Below, in pieces: positions 37,601 through 51,300 of a DNA stretch of 64,000 bases; the first letter of the stretch is position 1, and each line of letters begins with the position of its first letter. The notes under the pieces are model-generated. The model saw only the letters and a list, made by a program, of their open reading frames with translations, had not been told where the DNA came from and did no database searches. The stretch is taken from NCBI RefSeq assembly GCF_949628215.1, contig NC_134276.1, forward strand, positions 59,123,733-59,187,732, written 5' to 3'. The position numbers and the translations under genes were made by a program. Origin of the DNA: Phalacrocorax aristotelis. Lineage: Eukaryota > Chordata > Aves > Suliformes > Phalacrocoracidae.

Positions 37601-40600
37601 CTGGCAGGTCTGTCTGTACACACACTGAACATGTGGGTGGAGGGGGAAGCAGGGGAGCAGGAACTAGAACAGAGACTTGTACATAAAGGAACTAACCACG
37701 TAAACTTTATTTACCTGGAGCTGCCCCAGACTGATGCCAAAAACCTTTGGCTCGTTAACAGTGCCTGTGGCAACATGTGAAGTTAACAGAAGTAGAGCTG
37801 ATGAGTTAATGGTACATGATACATGAAGTCACTTCTAACAAAAAGTGGTTTTGTTTTTTTTTATTTTTCCTGAAAACATAACTTGAGGTCAGTAACTCAG
37901 AGTGTTTTACTTCCAGTTCATTTACTCTGTTTGAGAACATTATCTTCTCTGTGCAGCCAGTCACATTCACTTGTATTTTTATTGGTGAGGAAAGCACGGG
38001 ATGGATTGGCAATGAGGAGAAGCAGCCCGACACAGATAGCTGTCAAAAACAGTCCCTGAGGAGCAAGGGATGTCCCCACTGAGCTGGGATTTACCCCTTG
38101 CCCACTTCCTGTTTGCATCCATATCCATCATGACAACATCTTTGCTGCTTTTTTCCTCCAGTTTTTCCCTCAGGGAATCTGAAGGGACAGTGTTTTTTGC
38201 AAAGCCTGGATTTAATAGGGAACTTCAGTTCTGGAAGTGCTGGTCTGTATGGAAACCAGCATTCGCTGACAGTTGCAAGGAAGTGTTAAAAATCTTGATT
38301 TTGGACTTAGAGATGCGACCATCCCTTCCAGCTTTGAAATGCCTTTGTGGGTCCAGGCTTCAGCCTTAACCTTTGTACCATGCGCCGCAGTCAATACAGA
38401 GAGCACACACCGTGTTGCACCTGTGCAATACATCGGGTGTGAGACTGGGAGAACAGAAACACACATAGTACTCCCAGTTTTGGTACTGAGTTACCATCAG
38501 ACCTTGTGCAATCCGTCCCTGAGGCTGGGAGATTCTCGCCTGCCAAGCAAGGGCACTCCCAGCAGGTATGTGGGGTAGACAAATAGGAGTGTTAGCACAA
38601 GTATTAAGGGCAGCTGGTAAGGGAAGTAGGACAGCACAGAAGAGTTCCTGATTCAAAGCCTTTATGTGTTCCCTTCTACCACAGAGAAACATATACCCAA
38701 GCATGTAACCCTATTTAAGAAGAAAGATAACAACAAAGGTGTAAGTACCCTGCACCCAGCTAGGATTTAACTCTTTCACTGGGTAGTGAAAGCCTTTTTT
38801 TTTATTCTGAATTATGTACCTCTGCCTTTCCTCATCCTAGATTTGAATTTGCCCGACACCCAGCATCACCCTCTCTCACCTAAGGCAATACAAGTTTCCT
38901 GAATGTTGTTCAAAGCATACTGAAACCACCCAACCTTCTCTTTGATTGTTTTCTTTGTACTTCCACATTGATATTCTTCTTCTAAAACTTCAGATTCATG
39001 TTGCAAGACCTGACATATTTGAGTGGACTTTTTAGCTTTTCATGTCATTGTGTCTGCTGAAGTTTCACCACTAGCTTGTTTTCAGACAAACCGTATTTAG
39101 CTTTTTCATTAAGGACAGCACATCGGTGTGTCAGCAGCGCAGCAGCTGCTCGGGCTGGCTGGATTATCTTGTCAATTTACGCAACCAGCCCTGCAAAATG
39201 AATCATGTTGCACTTGTGTTGTCCAGGCAACAAGTGTCACCTCTTGATTAATCTGTGTTTTGACTCAAGCACATGTTAAAAGGCTAGAGTTAAACTGACC
39301 CAATATTTACGAACTGAAGCGTGATTTGTATTTAACTTGCAGAGACAGGTAGATGATTATTTCTGTGATGCACACTTCCCCCCCCACTCCCCCCCTTCAG
39401 ATAAATCATCTTGTAAGATTGGACGCTCACATTTTCAAGGGAAAGCATCATCTGACTGTACGTGATTTTTGGGGTGGGAGAGGCAGTGCTGTTATACAAA
39501 ACATACATGACTTCAGATTACATCAATGTCCACAGTGGAAACAATACATCTTTAATTCAGGTAATAGAACAAGACCATATTGTTTTCTAGAGATGCATTT
39601 TCTGGTGTTGAAATCCTGCAACTGGAGACCAAGACCTGACATCATCTAGCTGTTGCAGCCCTGTTAGAAGTTTGCAGATGGGCTCATCCCTCCTGAAATG
39701 CATTTTCATGTTATTTACAGTCATTCATTTTTTCACCATAGGATACAAAGCTTCCTTCTTTCCATTACCTGTAGCTCTACTGCATCTCACTGAGATTTAA
39801 ATGAAAACTTTAGCAACAGTATCTGACAATTTAATACGTAATTCTATTTCAATGGATTAATTTATCTCACTGCTCTCTTGTGAAGTCATTATAAAATTAT
39901 TTCTTGTATCTCATCTTAGAAATCCTGGTCAGTTTTGTTGCTACTGAAAGATCCAAGCATCCAGGGCTCAGTAGGATTAATTCAGCCCACAGTGTTTTGA
40001 GGGGTCTGTGGGAGGAGAGGGCAGACAGAAGGGACGGTGTAGTGGAGGAAAGGGCTAGAAGAGGGTTTCATGGTGGGGGTCCAACAGTGAAGGACAGCAG
40101 GGTCTGTCTTCAGGGGCAGGAACACCTGTAGCTTGCTAACCTGGGTAGGTGGTCAATGAGATGCTTAAAAGGAGAGAAGCTCTTGTTGCCCACAACCTCA
40201 ATGGAATTCATTTGAGACCTCCCCGGTCCTTCATCAGCTGTGAACACCCACCCCAAACCCGCCCCATCGTCTTCCCTTGTGAAGTGTCTCCCGCCTTCCA
40301 AATGCCTTTCACCCCTCCTTTTGCACTCTCAGGTCCTCACCTGGACCCTCACTCCTCCAAAACGAAGTTTGGTCTGCAGCAGCAAGAAATACTGAGATGG
40401 TGCTCGACAGTATGGATCCACCTGTGAAGGAACAAAAGTATCACCTGGACACTGCGGTATCTCAGAGGGCTTCCCTGCTTCACTACTTCTCTCTGGTCTT
40501 TTCCAGCAGCACCTCTAACCTTCTTTAGCTGGCCTCCTTATCTTTTTAATACTTGTCCAAATTAGAAAAAAAATGTGTTACTATTCACCTATGCAGTTAT

Positions 40601-43600
40601 GTTCGTATTTCCTTTGTTCTTGGCACTCTCTTGAGCAACTGATTCCCAGCAGGCAGCACAACTCCATTCAATTACTTTGTTCTTTCAGCTTTTAAAAAAG
40701 GGATGTGCCCTTACCTTCTTAGCCCAGGATTTGCTGTTACTTGGATTTGGTTACTCTTCCTGCTAATAGCTCAGCCCATTTTCCCCTTAAGGGAGGAGGA
40801 GATTTTGAAAAGAAAGAAAGAAAAAAAAAACAAAAACAAAACCCCAAACAACAATAAACTAGCCAGTGACACCTTTTTGCTTCTTGCAAAGGCTTCTGGG
40901 TAAAATGCATTCAGTACAAAGGTACGGTTACAATACAACAGTATATAAACCACCTAAAATTACGCAATGTATTTCCTAACCTGAAATGGCAGCACATAAA
41001 TAACCTAGTCCTACATGTCAGCGTAACGTGTTGCTGGGTTACTTGCTGCCTCCCTCAACTTAATGAGTTTTCCAAGAAGCAGGAGATGATAGTCTTCTGA
41101 GAAGATCCAGAGAGACATAGAAAGGAAGAAGCACATTGCCCTGTTTTCAGATCAGGCCAAAAGCAAAGGCTGGGAGTTTAACAAGTGCTGCTCAAAATGG
41201 TAGGAGTTCTTCCTGCTCTGGATATACTCGTCGTTGCAATACACCGAGCCGTTTCTTTCTTTTAAGTGTGCATTTTTCTTATGTGTTGAAGCATACCCCG
41301 TTTGTCTGAAGTGGCCTCTGGAGATCCCAACAACCGAATGAAAGGTAATTGACCATTTACTAACAAAAAAGGTTGTATATGGCCTTCCAGCACTGTCATC
41401 ATCAGAGGAGCAGCACCAGTAATACAGAGATTTTAATTCTGTAATTAAATTGCCTGCGATTTTGGTACTGAAAATTATCCTGCAAAGAGTGAACGAAAAG
41501 ACTCACTTTTTAGCAGCTCTAGACAGAAAACATCATTGATATCTACATCTGAGCTAATGTTTTAAAGAACAGTAATGCGGGGAGGCAGGTCATTTTCCTT
41601 GAGTGGGACGTTTTACCCTCTGCTTCATCTCTGCTCCCTCCTCTCATGAGACTGGGAATCAAACTGCCATCCCTCAGCCTCCTTCCTGAAATCCTGTAGC
41701 TGAGGGAAGGTTGCAGTGGAAAGAAAAATTAAGGCTATAACGTGTGATTGAGCTCTTGCAGTCTCCAGTTCTTCTGGTAAGCGTCGCCGTTATGTATGGA
41801 AAAGGTAAGGATCGCAAACCCTACATCTTGTGTTTACAGTTGTTTAAACCCCAGTAAATATGATACTGAAAAGCAAATCAAGTTCTGCCACTCATAATTC
41901 ACTTACTGTCTTGTGATGGAAGAAGTGTCCAATCAAATCAAATGTAAACACCGAATATAACCATAGCAGCAGCGTATAATGCTTTTTGTTGTCACAGACA
42001 TAACATTTTGAGAATTCTGATTATCCAGTGCTAAAAGAAAAAAAGACATTTGAAGATATAGCTGAACTTTCAGGAGAACTTAGAAGTTATTCAATCACCT
42101 GCAGTTAGCTATACAAAAAATGAAATTGTTTAAAAATATTATGTTGTCTAATCAAAGGTTATATCTTGCCCAATATATTGATCAATACTTAATTTTCCCT
42201 GCTTTCTTAGCTGTTAAAGCTTGCAGAGTTTGTAGTTACTTTTCTACTGCAAATTTTTGTAAATGAGCTAATTTTACAGAAGAGCTGTTATTAATCAGAG
42301 GGTAACAGGTCTAATGGTTTTGAAACAGGGATTCAGAATTCACAGCTTTAATTCCTTCTTTGCTATTGACCCACTGACACTTCAGTAAATAATCTAGACT
42401 TCTCACATGTTTTTCTGGCTGTAAAAACATAACAGTTATGAACATTTGTAGATATTAATCAGATTTTCACACAGGAAATTTTCTACTTCTTTATCCTTAA
42501 AATGCTGTAGAATATGATGATACCTTACATTCAAAATTGTCTAAGTCTTCTTATAATAAGATCATCGAGTTAGCACATTGGAAGCCTTGAGATCCCACAC
42601 ATGCTACATGAAAACCTTTCTTTAAAAAGATTTCAAATTGCTCAACCTTTACAGCAGATACACTATATGCACAAGAAACCTTTTCTACAAAGGAAACAGT
42701 CCCTCATGATGCAAAACCAATGCAAAGCAAAGTTTTCCTACAATCTATGTTGAAAAGAAAAGGAAAAAAGAAAAAAAGGAAAGGGCATGCAAGCAGAACA
42801 AATTACTTTTTGTTTGTTTGGAAGCTGATGCGGAACAGATTAGCCTGCAATGTAGTGCTTTCTTTTGGCAATTATATCTGGCTAAGAGCAAAGCTCTTTA
42901 AAACACTCCTAGCTTGTTATAGGTAAATGCTCTTAAAAAAAAAAAAATAAAGGAAGGGCTTCTTATTATGGAAAGGCCTTAGACACTTGAACATTTTAGT
43001 AACAGGCTATAAAATCATATTCTAGAGAACAAATATAGCATAAGCTACACAAATCACTTGACTGGAGTGGTTGAGAATCAGTTTGTGTATCAGAAGTTAA
43101 TCTAGGGTTATCCTTCCAGAACTGCAGATGCTTCAGATGAAGCAAGTACTAGGACAGAGCCCACATTTATCTGTTTCAATACTGGAGTTAAACTTATATA
43201 CATTTAAGCCATATATATATAAGCTATATATATAAAGCTAAGCTTGTATACCGTTATTAGAAAGCAGTTCTTTATTAATACCAGTTTCTAGTACATTATC
43301 ACCTTCCTTTTTACAAATGATATATTAATCAGAAATGTTTTCTTTACCAAGTCCTGCTACTGCTGCAGTAATACCTGTCTTTTGCTTATGGTAAAAAATC
43401 AAGTCTGTCCAAGCAGAAAAGGTTTATCTGCATCCTCTCTGTAAGAAACAGGAATGCCTCTTTCATTATGGTGTACATATCGAATAGCTTTGTACTTTGT
43501 GACCTCCTTTTGGATAAAATCAAGTTGCTTATTTATTACAACCTGTCTAATACTTATTGCTGTGTCACAATAAGAGGTATCCACAGATATATTAATCCTT

Positions 43601-46600
43601 ATATTGAAAAGGATTATTTTCATTCCCTTTTCGAGAACATTTTCTAAAAGTGGATGAGAAAACACAGTCAAAGAACAAGGTGTCATCCTCTTGCTCCCAC
43701 ATCCATTTACCTACAGTGCCTGGAGACAATGAGCAGTTCCTGGTTTTGCATCCTACTAAAATGACTTCCTTTGCTTTCTGCTATCAGATAACACAAACTC
43801 CTAATGAGGCCTCTCAGCTATAGCTGGTTTCGTTAATATTCACACTGAACTTTCCTTTATGGTTCAGTTGGAAACAGCTGACGCTGGGTATCTGCCTGAG
43901 ACTTGAAATACTCCAACCAGTAACCCCTGACAAGCTTCTCTGGAGCCCTGCAAAACCTTCCAGAAAAGGCGTCTATTTGTACTCAGCTGGGACTACGGAT
44001 TTTTCATAGGGCAAATGTTGCCTACTACAGAAAAAACCCAGTATCTTCAGAAAGCTTGTACAGAGACACATGCTGCCCCACCAAAGATCCTCAGTGACGC
44101 CCCACCTTGTTGCATGGGGTCGTTAATGAGCAGGAAGGCAGATCTCTGGTGCAAGACAACCCTCGTAAGGATGGATTAAGTTGAGATGTAGGACACCGTT
44201 GTAGTATACATGCACGGTTCAACATATTTGTGTCTGGCTCACTTTAAACATGATGAGCTGAACTGTGACATGGGAATGATGGTCAAGAAGAGGTTCTGTC
44301 TGATGCTGACCATGACTATTTTCTGAGCCTGAATACTGCTGACGTGCTATGAAAAAGGAGCTGAACACAGCAAAGGAATTTGGCTAAATGGCTTATTTGC
44401 AGGGAAGGCAACTGTATTTTTTTTGGCTGGAACAAGGCCACCGGACCTGAAAAGGATGGAAAGTGGCCAAAAAAGAGTGTTGAGGGACTGGGCTTTGCAG
44501 ATGCACTGGTGAGGAGAAAGACCAAAGAGCAATCTCCCTAAAGGGAGACCCTATCTAAGGGAAGCTATGGTAAGGACAGAACCAAGCACCAACAGTATCA
44601 CAGTAGTCAAACAGCTGAAAATTAACTGGCACAAAAGTCAGGTTGAAAGGTTAGTCCTGGCAGAAGGGATATACTGCTCCTGACTTATCTTTTCCCTTCT
44701 CATGATCAAGCATGCGTTTTTCACCCCTGCTATTATGCAGTTGTACATTATGAAACCTTTGCCACATCCTCATAACAGGTGTTGCCACATTTTGTATCGG
44801 GGTGAAGTTGGAACCATATGAATTGTTTTTTAAAATTATTTGGGGTAGAGAGATGTTATTTAACTTGCTATTTAATTTTCATTATTTAGTAACTCAAAAT
44901 TTTTTTTTTTTTTACAGCAGCCTGACATATTTTATAATCAGGACAGACAGAAAGAACAGAGACTATAAAATACAGCCAATTTTTTATTTAGTGGCTTGTT
45001 TCTCCTACTGATGAGGTCCTCAAGAATCAAGATTTCAGTAAGGGAGAAGCTGGGCCCGAGGCAAGGTCAGGAACCTGGAATATTGTTAAGTACAGGATCT
45101 GAAAAATGGTGATGATGACAACTGTACATATAAATTGCATACAATACACATACAAAAAGGGAAAGGACAGTTTAGTGCAGGTTTTGGGCAAGAATTTATA
45201 AGCTTCAATGGCAATAAAACACATCCTGCTAGGAAAAGAGGGAGATCTGGTCATTTCTTAATTTATACATTGTGATGAATTTAGCTAATGATCAAGTTGA
45301 TGTGTATTAATGTCTTAATGGAAAGGAATCAAAATTAATTAGAATAGAGAAACAAGAGAAGTAGATTAAGAAGAGGAGGTTGAAACAGGTCAAATTGAAA
45401 TGCTTTCTATCAAATATTTAACTGTTTGACGAATAACTCGTGTGTAATTTAATCATATGTAGGTGACTTGCAACTTGGTGAAAGGAAAAAAAAGCCAAAA
45501 TGAAAAACTTACAAGCTCCAGGAGGACCACAGCTCAATAGATAAGTTTTACATTTAAAGAGAACAATAAAGTATATTGAGGAATTTTTCACAAGCATATT
45601 AATTTAAATTAACTCAGTTTTCAGTAGAGCCCCAGTCAGATATCTGCAACTTGAGCGAGAACAGCTGTCAGCCAAGAAATGGGAAAAAGTTTAAGCCTGT
45701 AGCTCTTCCCAGTGCATTTTGAAGTGGCTATATGAAATTAGAACAGTTTAAAAACGTAAAATTAGGACACAAGACACTTTGTGTATGAAATTGGATTGAG
45801 GAATTCCAGGTTCTAAGAATTTCAGCGCCGGGCCTTGTTTCTTTTAATGGAATTAGACAAAATCCAACTTTCATGCTGCACGGAGCAAATGGTTTAACTG
45901 TCTTGTAGAAGCTCATACGTACCACCCCAAACTGAGATAAACTAACTTTTTCACTGCTATCTGAAAGGTGGAGGCAGAGGAAAGGAACAAGGCTAAAGTT
46001 CTAGGTCATTCATACAAGACACTGGCTGTTCTCTCCAACAAGCATCCCAGGCATTTCTTCACTTATAAGCATTTCAAATCACTTCAAACACTAGAAATAT
46101 TAGCATATAATTGCTTGTCAACTGCTTCACTAGTGCTTGCAGTACAAGCTTCTGCTGTGACTAACAGCTGGTTCAAATCTGGCAGCTGAACACAAGTCTT
46201 TTGATAAGTAACAACATGCTGTCCTGAATGAAGACCCAGCCAACAATAAAACTACTTCCTAAAATTATTGTTACAGGCCGCACACATTTATTTTTCCAGA
46301 ATGTTGTTATAAAATAGCCATGAAACAGAGTAAGTTAATAGTAACTAACATTAGCTTAAGACGGCTAATGATTTAATACTATTTTTCAAATTTTGGCTTC
46401 AGCATTTAAACGTAAGAGGTACCATTAGCTCTGAACTAACACACTGAGCTTTGTACCACAGGTTACCTATACCTGAAATAAAGAAGTAATTAAATAAATA
46501 ACATCCCCTTACTGTAAAATATATCTGACAGAAGACGGCCAAGACCTTTGGAATTCAGCACCATCAGTAGCATGCATCAGGATTAAAAGCCTGATTCGAA

Positions 46601-47742
46601 TTTCTAATCTAATTTGCCTGGCTTCAGCATCTCCTACCATATAAGATTTTCCACTATTCCTTGACCCTGGGTTTTTGTGACTCTTGTATAAATCCTTCAG
46701 TTCAACATTTTAAAACCTTAGCTCCAGTGTCCGCCCAGTAGCAGAGTGGCTTCATAGTGGTTTCACAGGTGCTGTAGGTACCGTGATACATTCTGTTTAC
46801 ATCCACTTGCTGCATTAGTCCTCTTTACCACAGAATTACCTTAGGAGTTTGCTTATGAGAAGCTTTATGTTGAGAACAATCCTTAAATCCTTTTCACTGA
46901 TGTCATTTTCCAAGAGACAATGTGTAAATTTAATTCTCAGTTCTTGTTCCTAGAAGGACCACTTTATAGGTGATAACAGTAGTATACTGTTTTCAGAGGT
47001 CCTAGTTTGGAGCAATTCAAATCAGAGAGATTGACCTTTGTTTTCATCCAATTTAAATTGACAGTTGTTTGGGTTTTTTTTTAAGTTTGTTTCTGGAATA
47101 CCAGTGAAAATGTTGAATAGTACCACTATGACACCAATACTTTTGGGAAGTCTTTTAGAAAGCATCTCCATTTGATTTTCCACTGATGGTCTCTAAAAGC
47201 ACTTGCCAGGCTGCACTTCAGCATCCCCACACACGCTCTGTTATAAGGGTCCACTCAGATCAAACTATCGTGTGGTGCTGCAGAGGGCTGAAACAGAAAC
47301 ATTAAGATTGGTTTGAAATAAATATGAGTGGGAATTATTTCTGTGAAAGCACAAGGGGCAACACAGGTTGTAGGAACTGCATGAATTGATAATCGAGGAT
47401 GTGATTAACAGCAATTAAACTGGTAAACACTGAGGAATGTGCTTGTTTAGGTGAAGACCAGGAGGCCTGGGCTCCGATAAGGCCACAGCAGGATGACTTG
47501 TCAGCAGAAGACCTGAGGTCTGATAACAGGAGGATGACAGCAGGGTTGCACTGCAGTACACCGTATGTGCCACTCCACTGCTTGTTATCCCAGCAGGAGG
47601 AAAGGCTATAGCCATAAACATACCCAAATGAGGAAACACAAGCAACAGGTAGCAACCTTCCCTACAGTTTATGGGCGAGGTAAGCAAGATTATCATGGAA
47701 AGTCACAGTATAATAGCTGAAGGATATAAATAGCTGCATAAT
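34687..47742. other. Intergenic between SLC15A1 and DOCK9, part 1
   Basis: This is about 13 kb with no supported gene. The open frames are short, have no recognisable domain, and often run through simple sequence. A+T-rich dinucleotide repeats (AT) occur at about 43205-43245, and C-runs at 39369-39395. Moderately GC-rich patches at about 37200-37330 and 40000-40350 could not be assigned. Confidence 0.6.
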
Positions 47743-48370
47743 TGTTGTGGTTTAACCCCAGGCAGCAGCTCAGCTCCACAGAGCTGCTTGCTCATCCCCC
47801 ACCCAGTGGGATGGGAGAGAGAATCAGAAGAGTTAAAGTGTAAAAACTTGGGGGTTGAGCTAAAGACAGTTTAATAATTAAACCAAAACCTAAACCAACT
47901 AACCCACCCCCACCAAAAAAAACCCAAAACAAACAACAAAAAAAGAAATTAAAAATAAAACAAAGATTAAAAACCACCCAAACCCGAGAAAAATAAATGC
48001 TGCCAAAAGCCTAATTGCTCACCACCAACCAACCGATGCCCAGCCAGTCCCCAGGCAACTACTGCCCCGGCCAACCTCCCTCCCCCTGTTTTATTGCTGA
48101 GCACAATGTCCTGTGGTATGGAATATCCCTTTGTTCAGTTGGGGTCAGCTGTCCTGGCTGTGCCCCCTCCCAGCTCCTTGTGCACCCCCAGCCTGCTCGC
48201 TGGTGGGGTGGGGTGAGCAGCAGAAAAGGCCTTGACTGTGTGTAAGCCCTGCTCAGCAGTAACGAAAACATCCCTGTGTTATCAACACTGTTTCTAGCAC
48301 AAATCCAAAACACAGCCCCATACTAGCTACTGTGAAGAAATTTAACATTGTCCCAGTCAAAACCAGCACA
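47743..48370 (-). mobile_element. Solo LTR of an avian endogenous retrovirus
   Basis: This 628-bp element has TG...CA ends. The plus strand reads TGTTGTGGTTTAACCCCAGG, then CCCACCCAGTGGGATGGGAG, an A-rich segment, GAATATCCCTTTGTTCAGTT, and finally CCCAGTCAAAACCAGCACA. This is the complement of an LTR I know to be abundant in songbirds and other neoavian birds, so the LTR points to the minus strand. No gag, pol or env lies beside it, hence solo. No target-site duplication is visible (cataat on the left, ctgaga on the right), consistent with age. I do not assign a family name. Confidence 0.82.
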
Positions 48371-51300
48371 CTGAGAGTTTTCTATTGCCAAGGAAGATGC
48401 CCAGTGACATGGCATTTAGTCAAGAGCCACTATTTCTTGTCTTCCATGGGGATCTCCAGCCTGCCAGGCCGCTTGGACGTGGCCTTGTTAGTGCTCATGA
48501 TCATGTGGGCGTGAGAATATGACTGGGTAAAATCTATGAAAGTCAATCTGAGTAACTGAAATTGGTTTTGTTTAAAGTAAATACTGCCTTCCATTTCCTT
48601 CTGGTATTGAGTTGAACTTTGTCACATTAATTTCTCACAGCACAGAGTCAATGAACTACAAAACAGTGTCTCCATTTATAGTCTCTGCAAAGGAGGAGGA
48701 CCAGGCCTAGTTTCTGTATAAGCCTATTTTAGTTCTTTGTTATTTGAATCTCATAATAGACCTTCCAAGTGTGGTGTTTCACACCAGTACCATGGCAACA
48801 AGCATAACATCATCCCACATGCTTTCTCTGAATATTGGGAGAATGTGAGCATTATTGCGAAATTTCTGTGCTCAGATATCTCTTTTGAAGGAACGTTAGC
48901 AGGCCAGCACCTTTTGGTCAACTCTTACTAGCCTGGTGTCAGTTTTCAGGTCTGTAGATACCGAATACCTAATGAAATAAGCTTCCTGTTGGATTATAAG
49001 GGAGCTATGAAATATATCATTATCTTCCTGCAAAAATATGGTTTTGTCACTGTTTCTACAGACAGAACATAAGCACTTTGAACACATCTCCACACTTAAC
49101 AATTTGACCTTTGGCCACCTGCCTAGTTATGAGGCTATATTGCAGCTAGTAAGTATTTCAGCAAAATGCCTTAATATCTTCATCTCTGTGAGGTAGATTT
49201 TTCCAATCAGCCTCTTAAATTCCTTAGAATTTTTCTGTACTTTAATTTCTATTTCCTCTTGTTTGCACTTAAATATTTGGTTTTTTTAAGTGTCATTGTT
49301 TCATTGCTATCCTCAGTTTGCCAAAAACCAAAAGCGCTTCTTCTCTTGCTGTCATAGCTTTGTGCCCATCCCATCAATTTCTTTTTTAAGCTTCTAGTTT
49401 TTACCAATTTGTTTAATTAACAAGCTGAACAGATTTATTTATTTTTTTTAAAATAAAATGTAAATTTCATTTTAGGGTTCTCTCTGCCAGTTGGTAACAA
49501 ATATTGTCAAGTTTTGATCACTGGCTCCTAGACATGCACCAAACCGCAGTATGGTAATTATTTAGTTATAATAATCTATAATCCAAGCTGGCTGTGTGTT
49601 CTTAGATACAATGTTTTTCTACAAGCATATTATAATAAGCATATTTTACTACTGGCTGTGAGTTATCTTCCCCTGCAGATGTGCAGAGCAAGTTAATCAT
49701 CCCGTTCTGAACTTTAACAACATAACTCTTCACCACCACATTGCTGCCTCATGCTTTACCAGCCAGTGCGTTCCTTCGTTTCTATTTCAGTTCCTATGGT
49801 TCAGAGTTACCAGTGTCTCCAAAACAGACAACAACAAATTTTAGTGTAGGGTGTCACCTCCCCTGTTTTATCTTTCTTAAGTAAAGTAGTGATTAAAAAA
49901 AAAATAGCTCCGTCACATAATTACTCTAAGCGTATTTAAATACACTGTTTCAAGGCTTTAATATATATTTTTACAGTCTACTGTGATGAGAAAATATTTG
50001 GCTGTTTCAAGTTATAGATGCAGAACAAGGATCCATCGCTGGTGATGATGAGGTTTTTTGTTTTGGGTTTTTTTTTTTCAGATTGCTTAAAACTTTTTCC
50101 TCTCAACAGGCTGCTGATTTTCTCTTTTGTCACAGGCCTTTTAAAAGCCTAAATAGTGACAGTTCTTCCACTTTATGAGACTAATTATAAAATGTGTTTG
50201 TCCCCTTACATGCCTTGTTATTGACTACTACGGTTAAGGTGGCTACTAAAGCTTCACTAACTCAAATACAGCTCTGGACTCATCTCTCCCCAAGCAACAT
50301 TCACAGAATTCTCAGAATTACGGAAGGAGCAATGGATCGAAAAGTTATGCTTAACTAAGGTTTTTATCTTACAGTTATCTGCATGCCCTTGGGAACTTCT
50401 TATCTCTTCCACTTACAGTTCATGCCATTGAAAAAATCACGTTACTTAACAGCTTTATCAGAAGTTTCAGCTGTCTTCGTAGATTTGCTAGTAATGTTGA
50501 CTAGTGCAAAACTGTGCAGCCAACTCCTGCTCACGTTTCCTCTAGGCTTCAGGTTCCATTTTTTCAAACTCTAAACTCCAGCTCAAACTTATTTATTCAG
50601 TGGTTACCAGCATTTTCGTGTATATAGCCTGATAACCGTTCTAGACTGGTAGACATTGGTTTTAACTCACACACTTGAAAAAAAATCTGATGTCTCACTT
50701 TCATTAGTTTGAAAATTATTTCTGTGTAAAGCTGGTTAAACCTTATACCAATTCTTAAAATATTAAACGGAAACTAAACTAACCTAAAAGAATATTTATT
50801 CTGGCACATGAGTCTGTGTTAAAGATCTCAGCTGCATTCTGTCAATTTTGTTCACAACTTTCATGTCCCCCATCAAGTCAAGTCAAACGTTGACATTTTT
50901 GGCAGTCTGATATCAGAAACATGAAAAAAATTATATAGCACTAGCTACAACCCCCACCATCCTAAGAAGCTACACTTGCTGTTCAGGTATCCAGTGTCAA
51001 TGAATCTTACAGGAGAGAGAGAGACAAAATTTAAAGAAAAAAAGAAAAAAGGGCAATTTAAAACCAAGCACACATTCGCTGAATTAATGCAGTATTGTAT
51101 TAAATTGGATGCAGCAAGCCTACACTATCCAGGATTTGGGGGGGAAGAAATAACAGACATGTCAACCCAAGATAGAAGGGAAGATCTCCAGCCAGTTGTT
51201 GGCTTTAAAAGGTGTGGTATTCCTCTAGCCACAACTACATGGCTTTTGAAGTCATGCAAGCCCTCAAGCTTGATCAAAGTAACAGCTGAATCAACCCACG

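Noticed and set aside
43399-43686. 95-codon minus-strand open frame
   Set aside because: No recognisable domain, no CpG retention, no splice sites or poly(A) signal fitting a gene. Probably chance.
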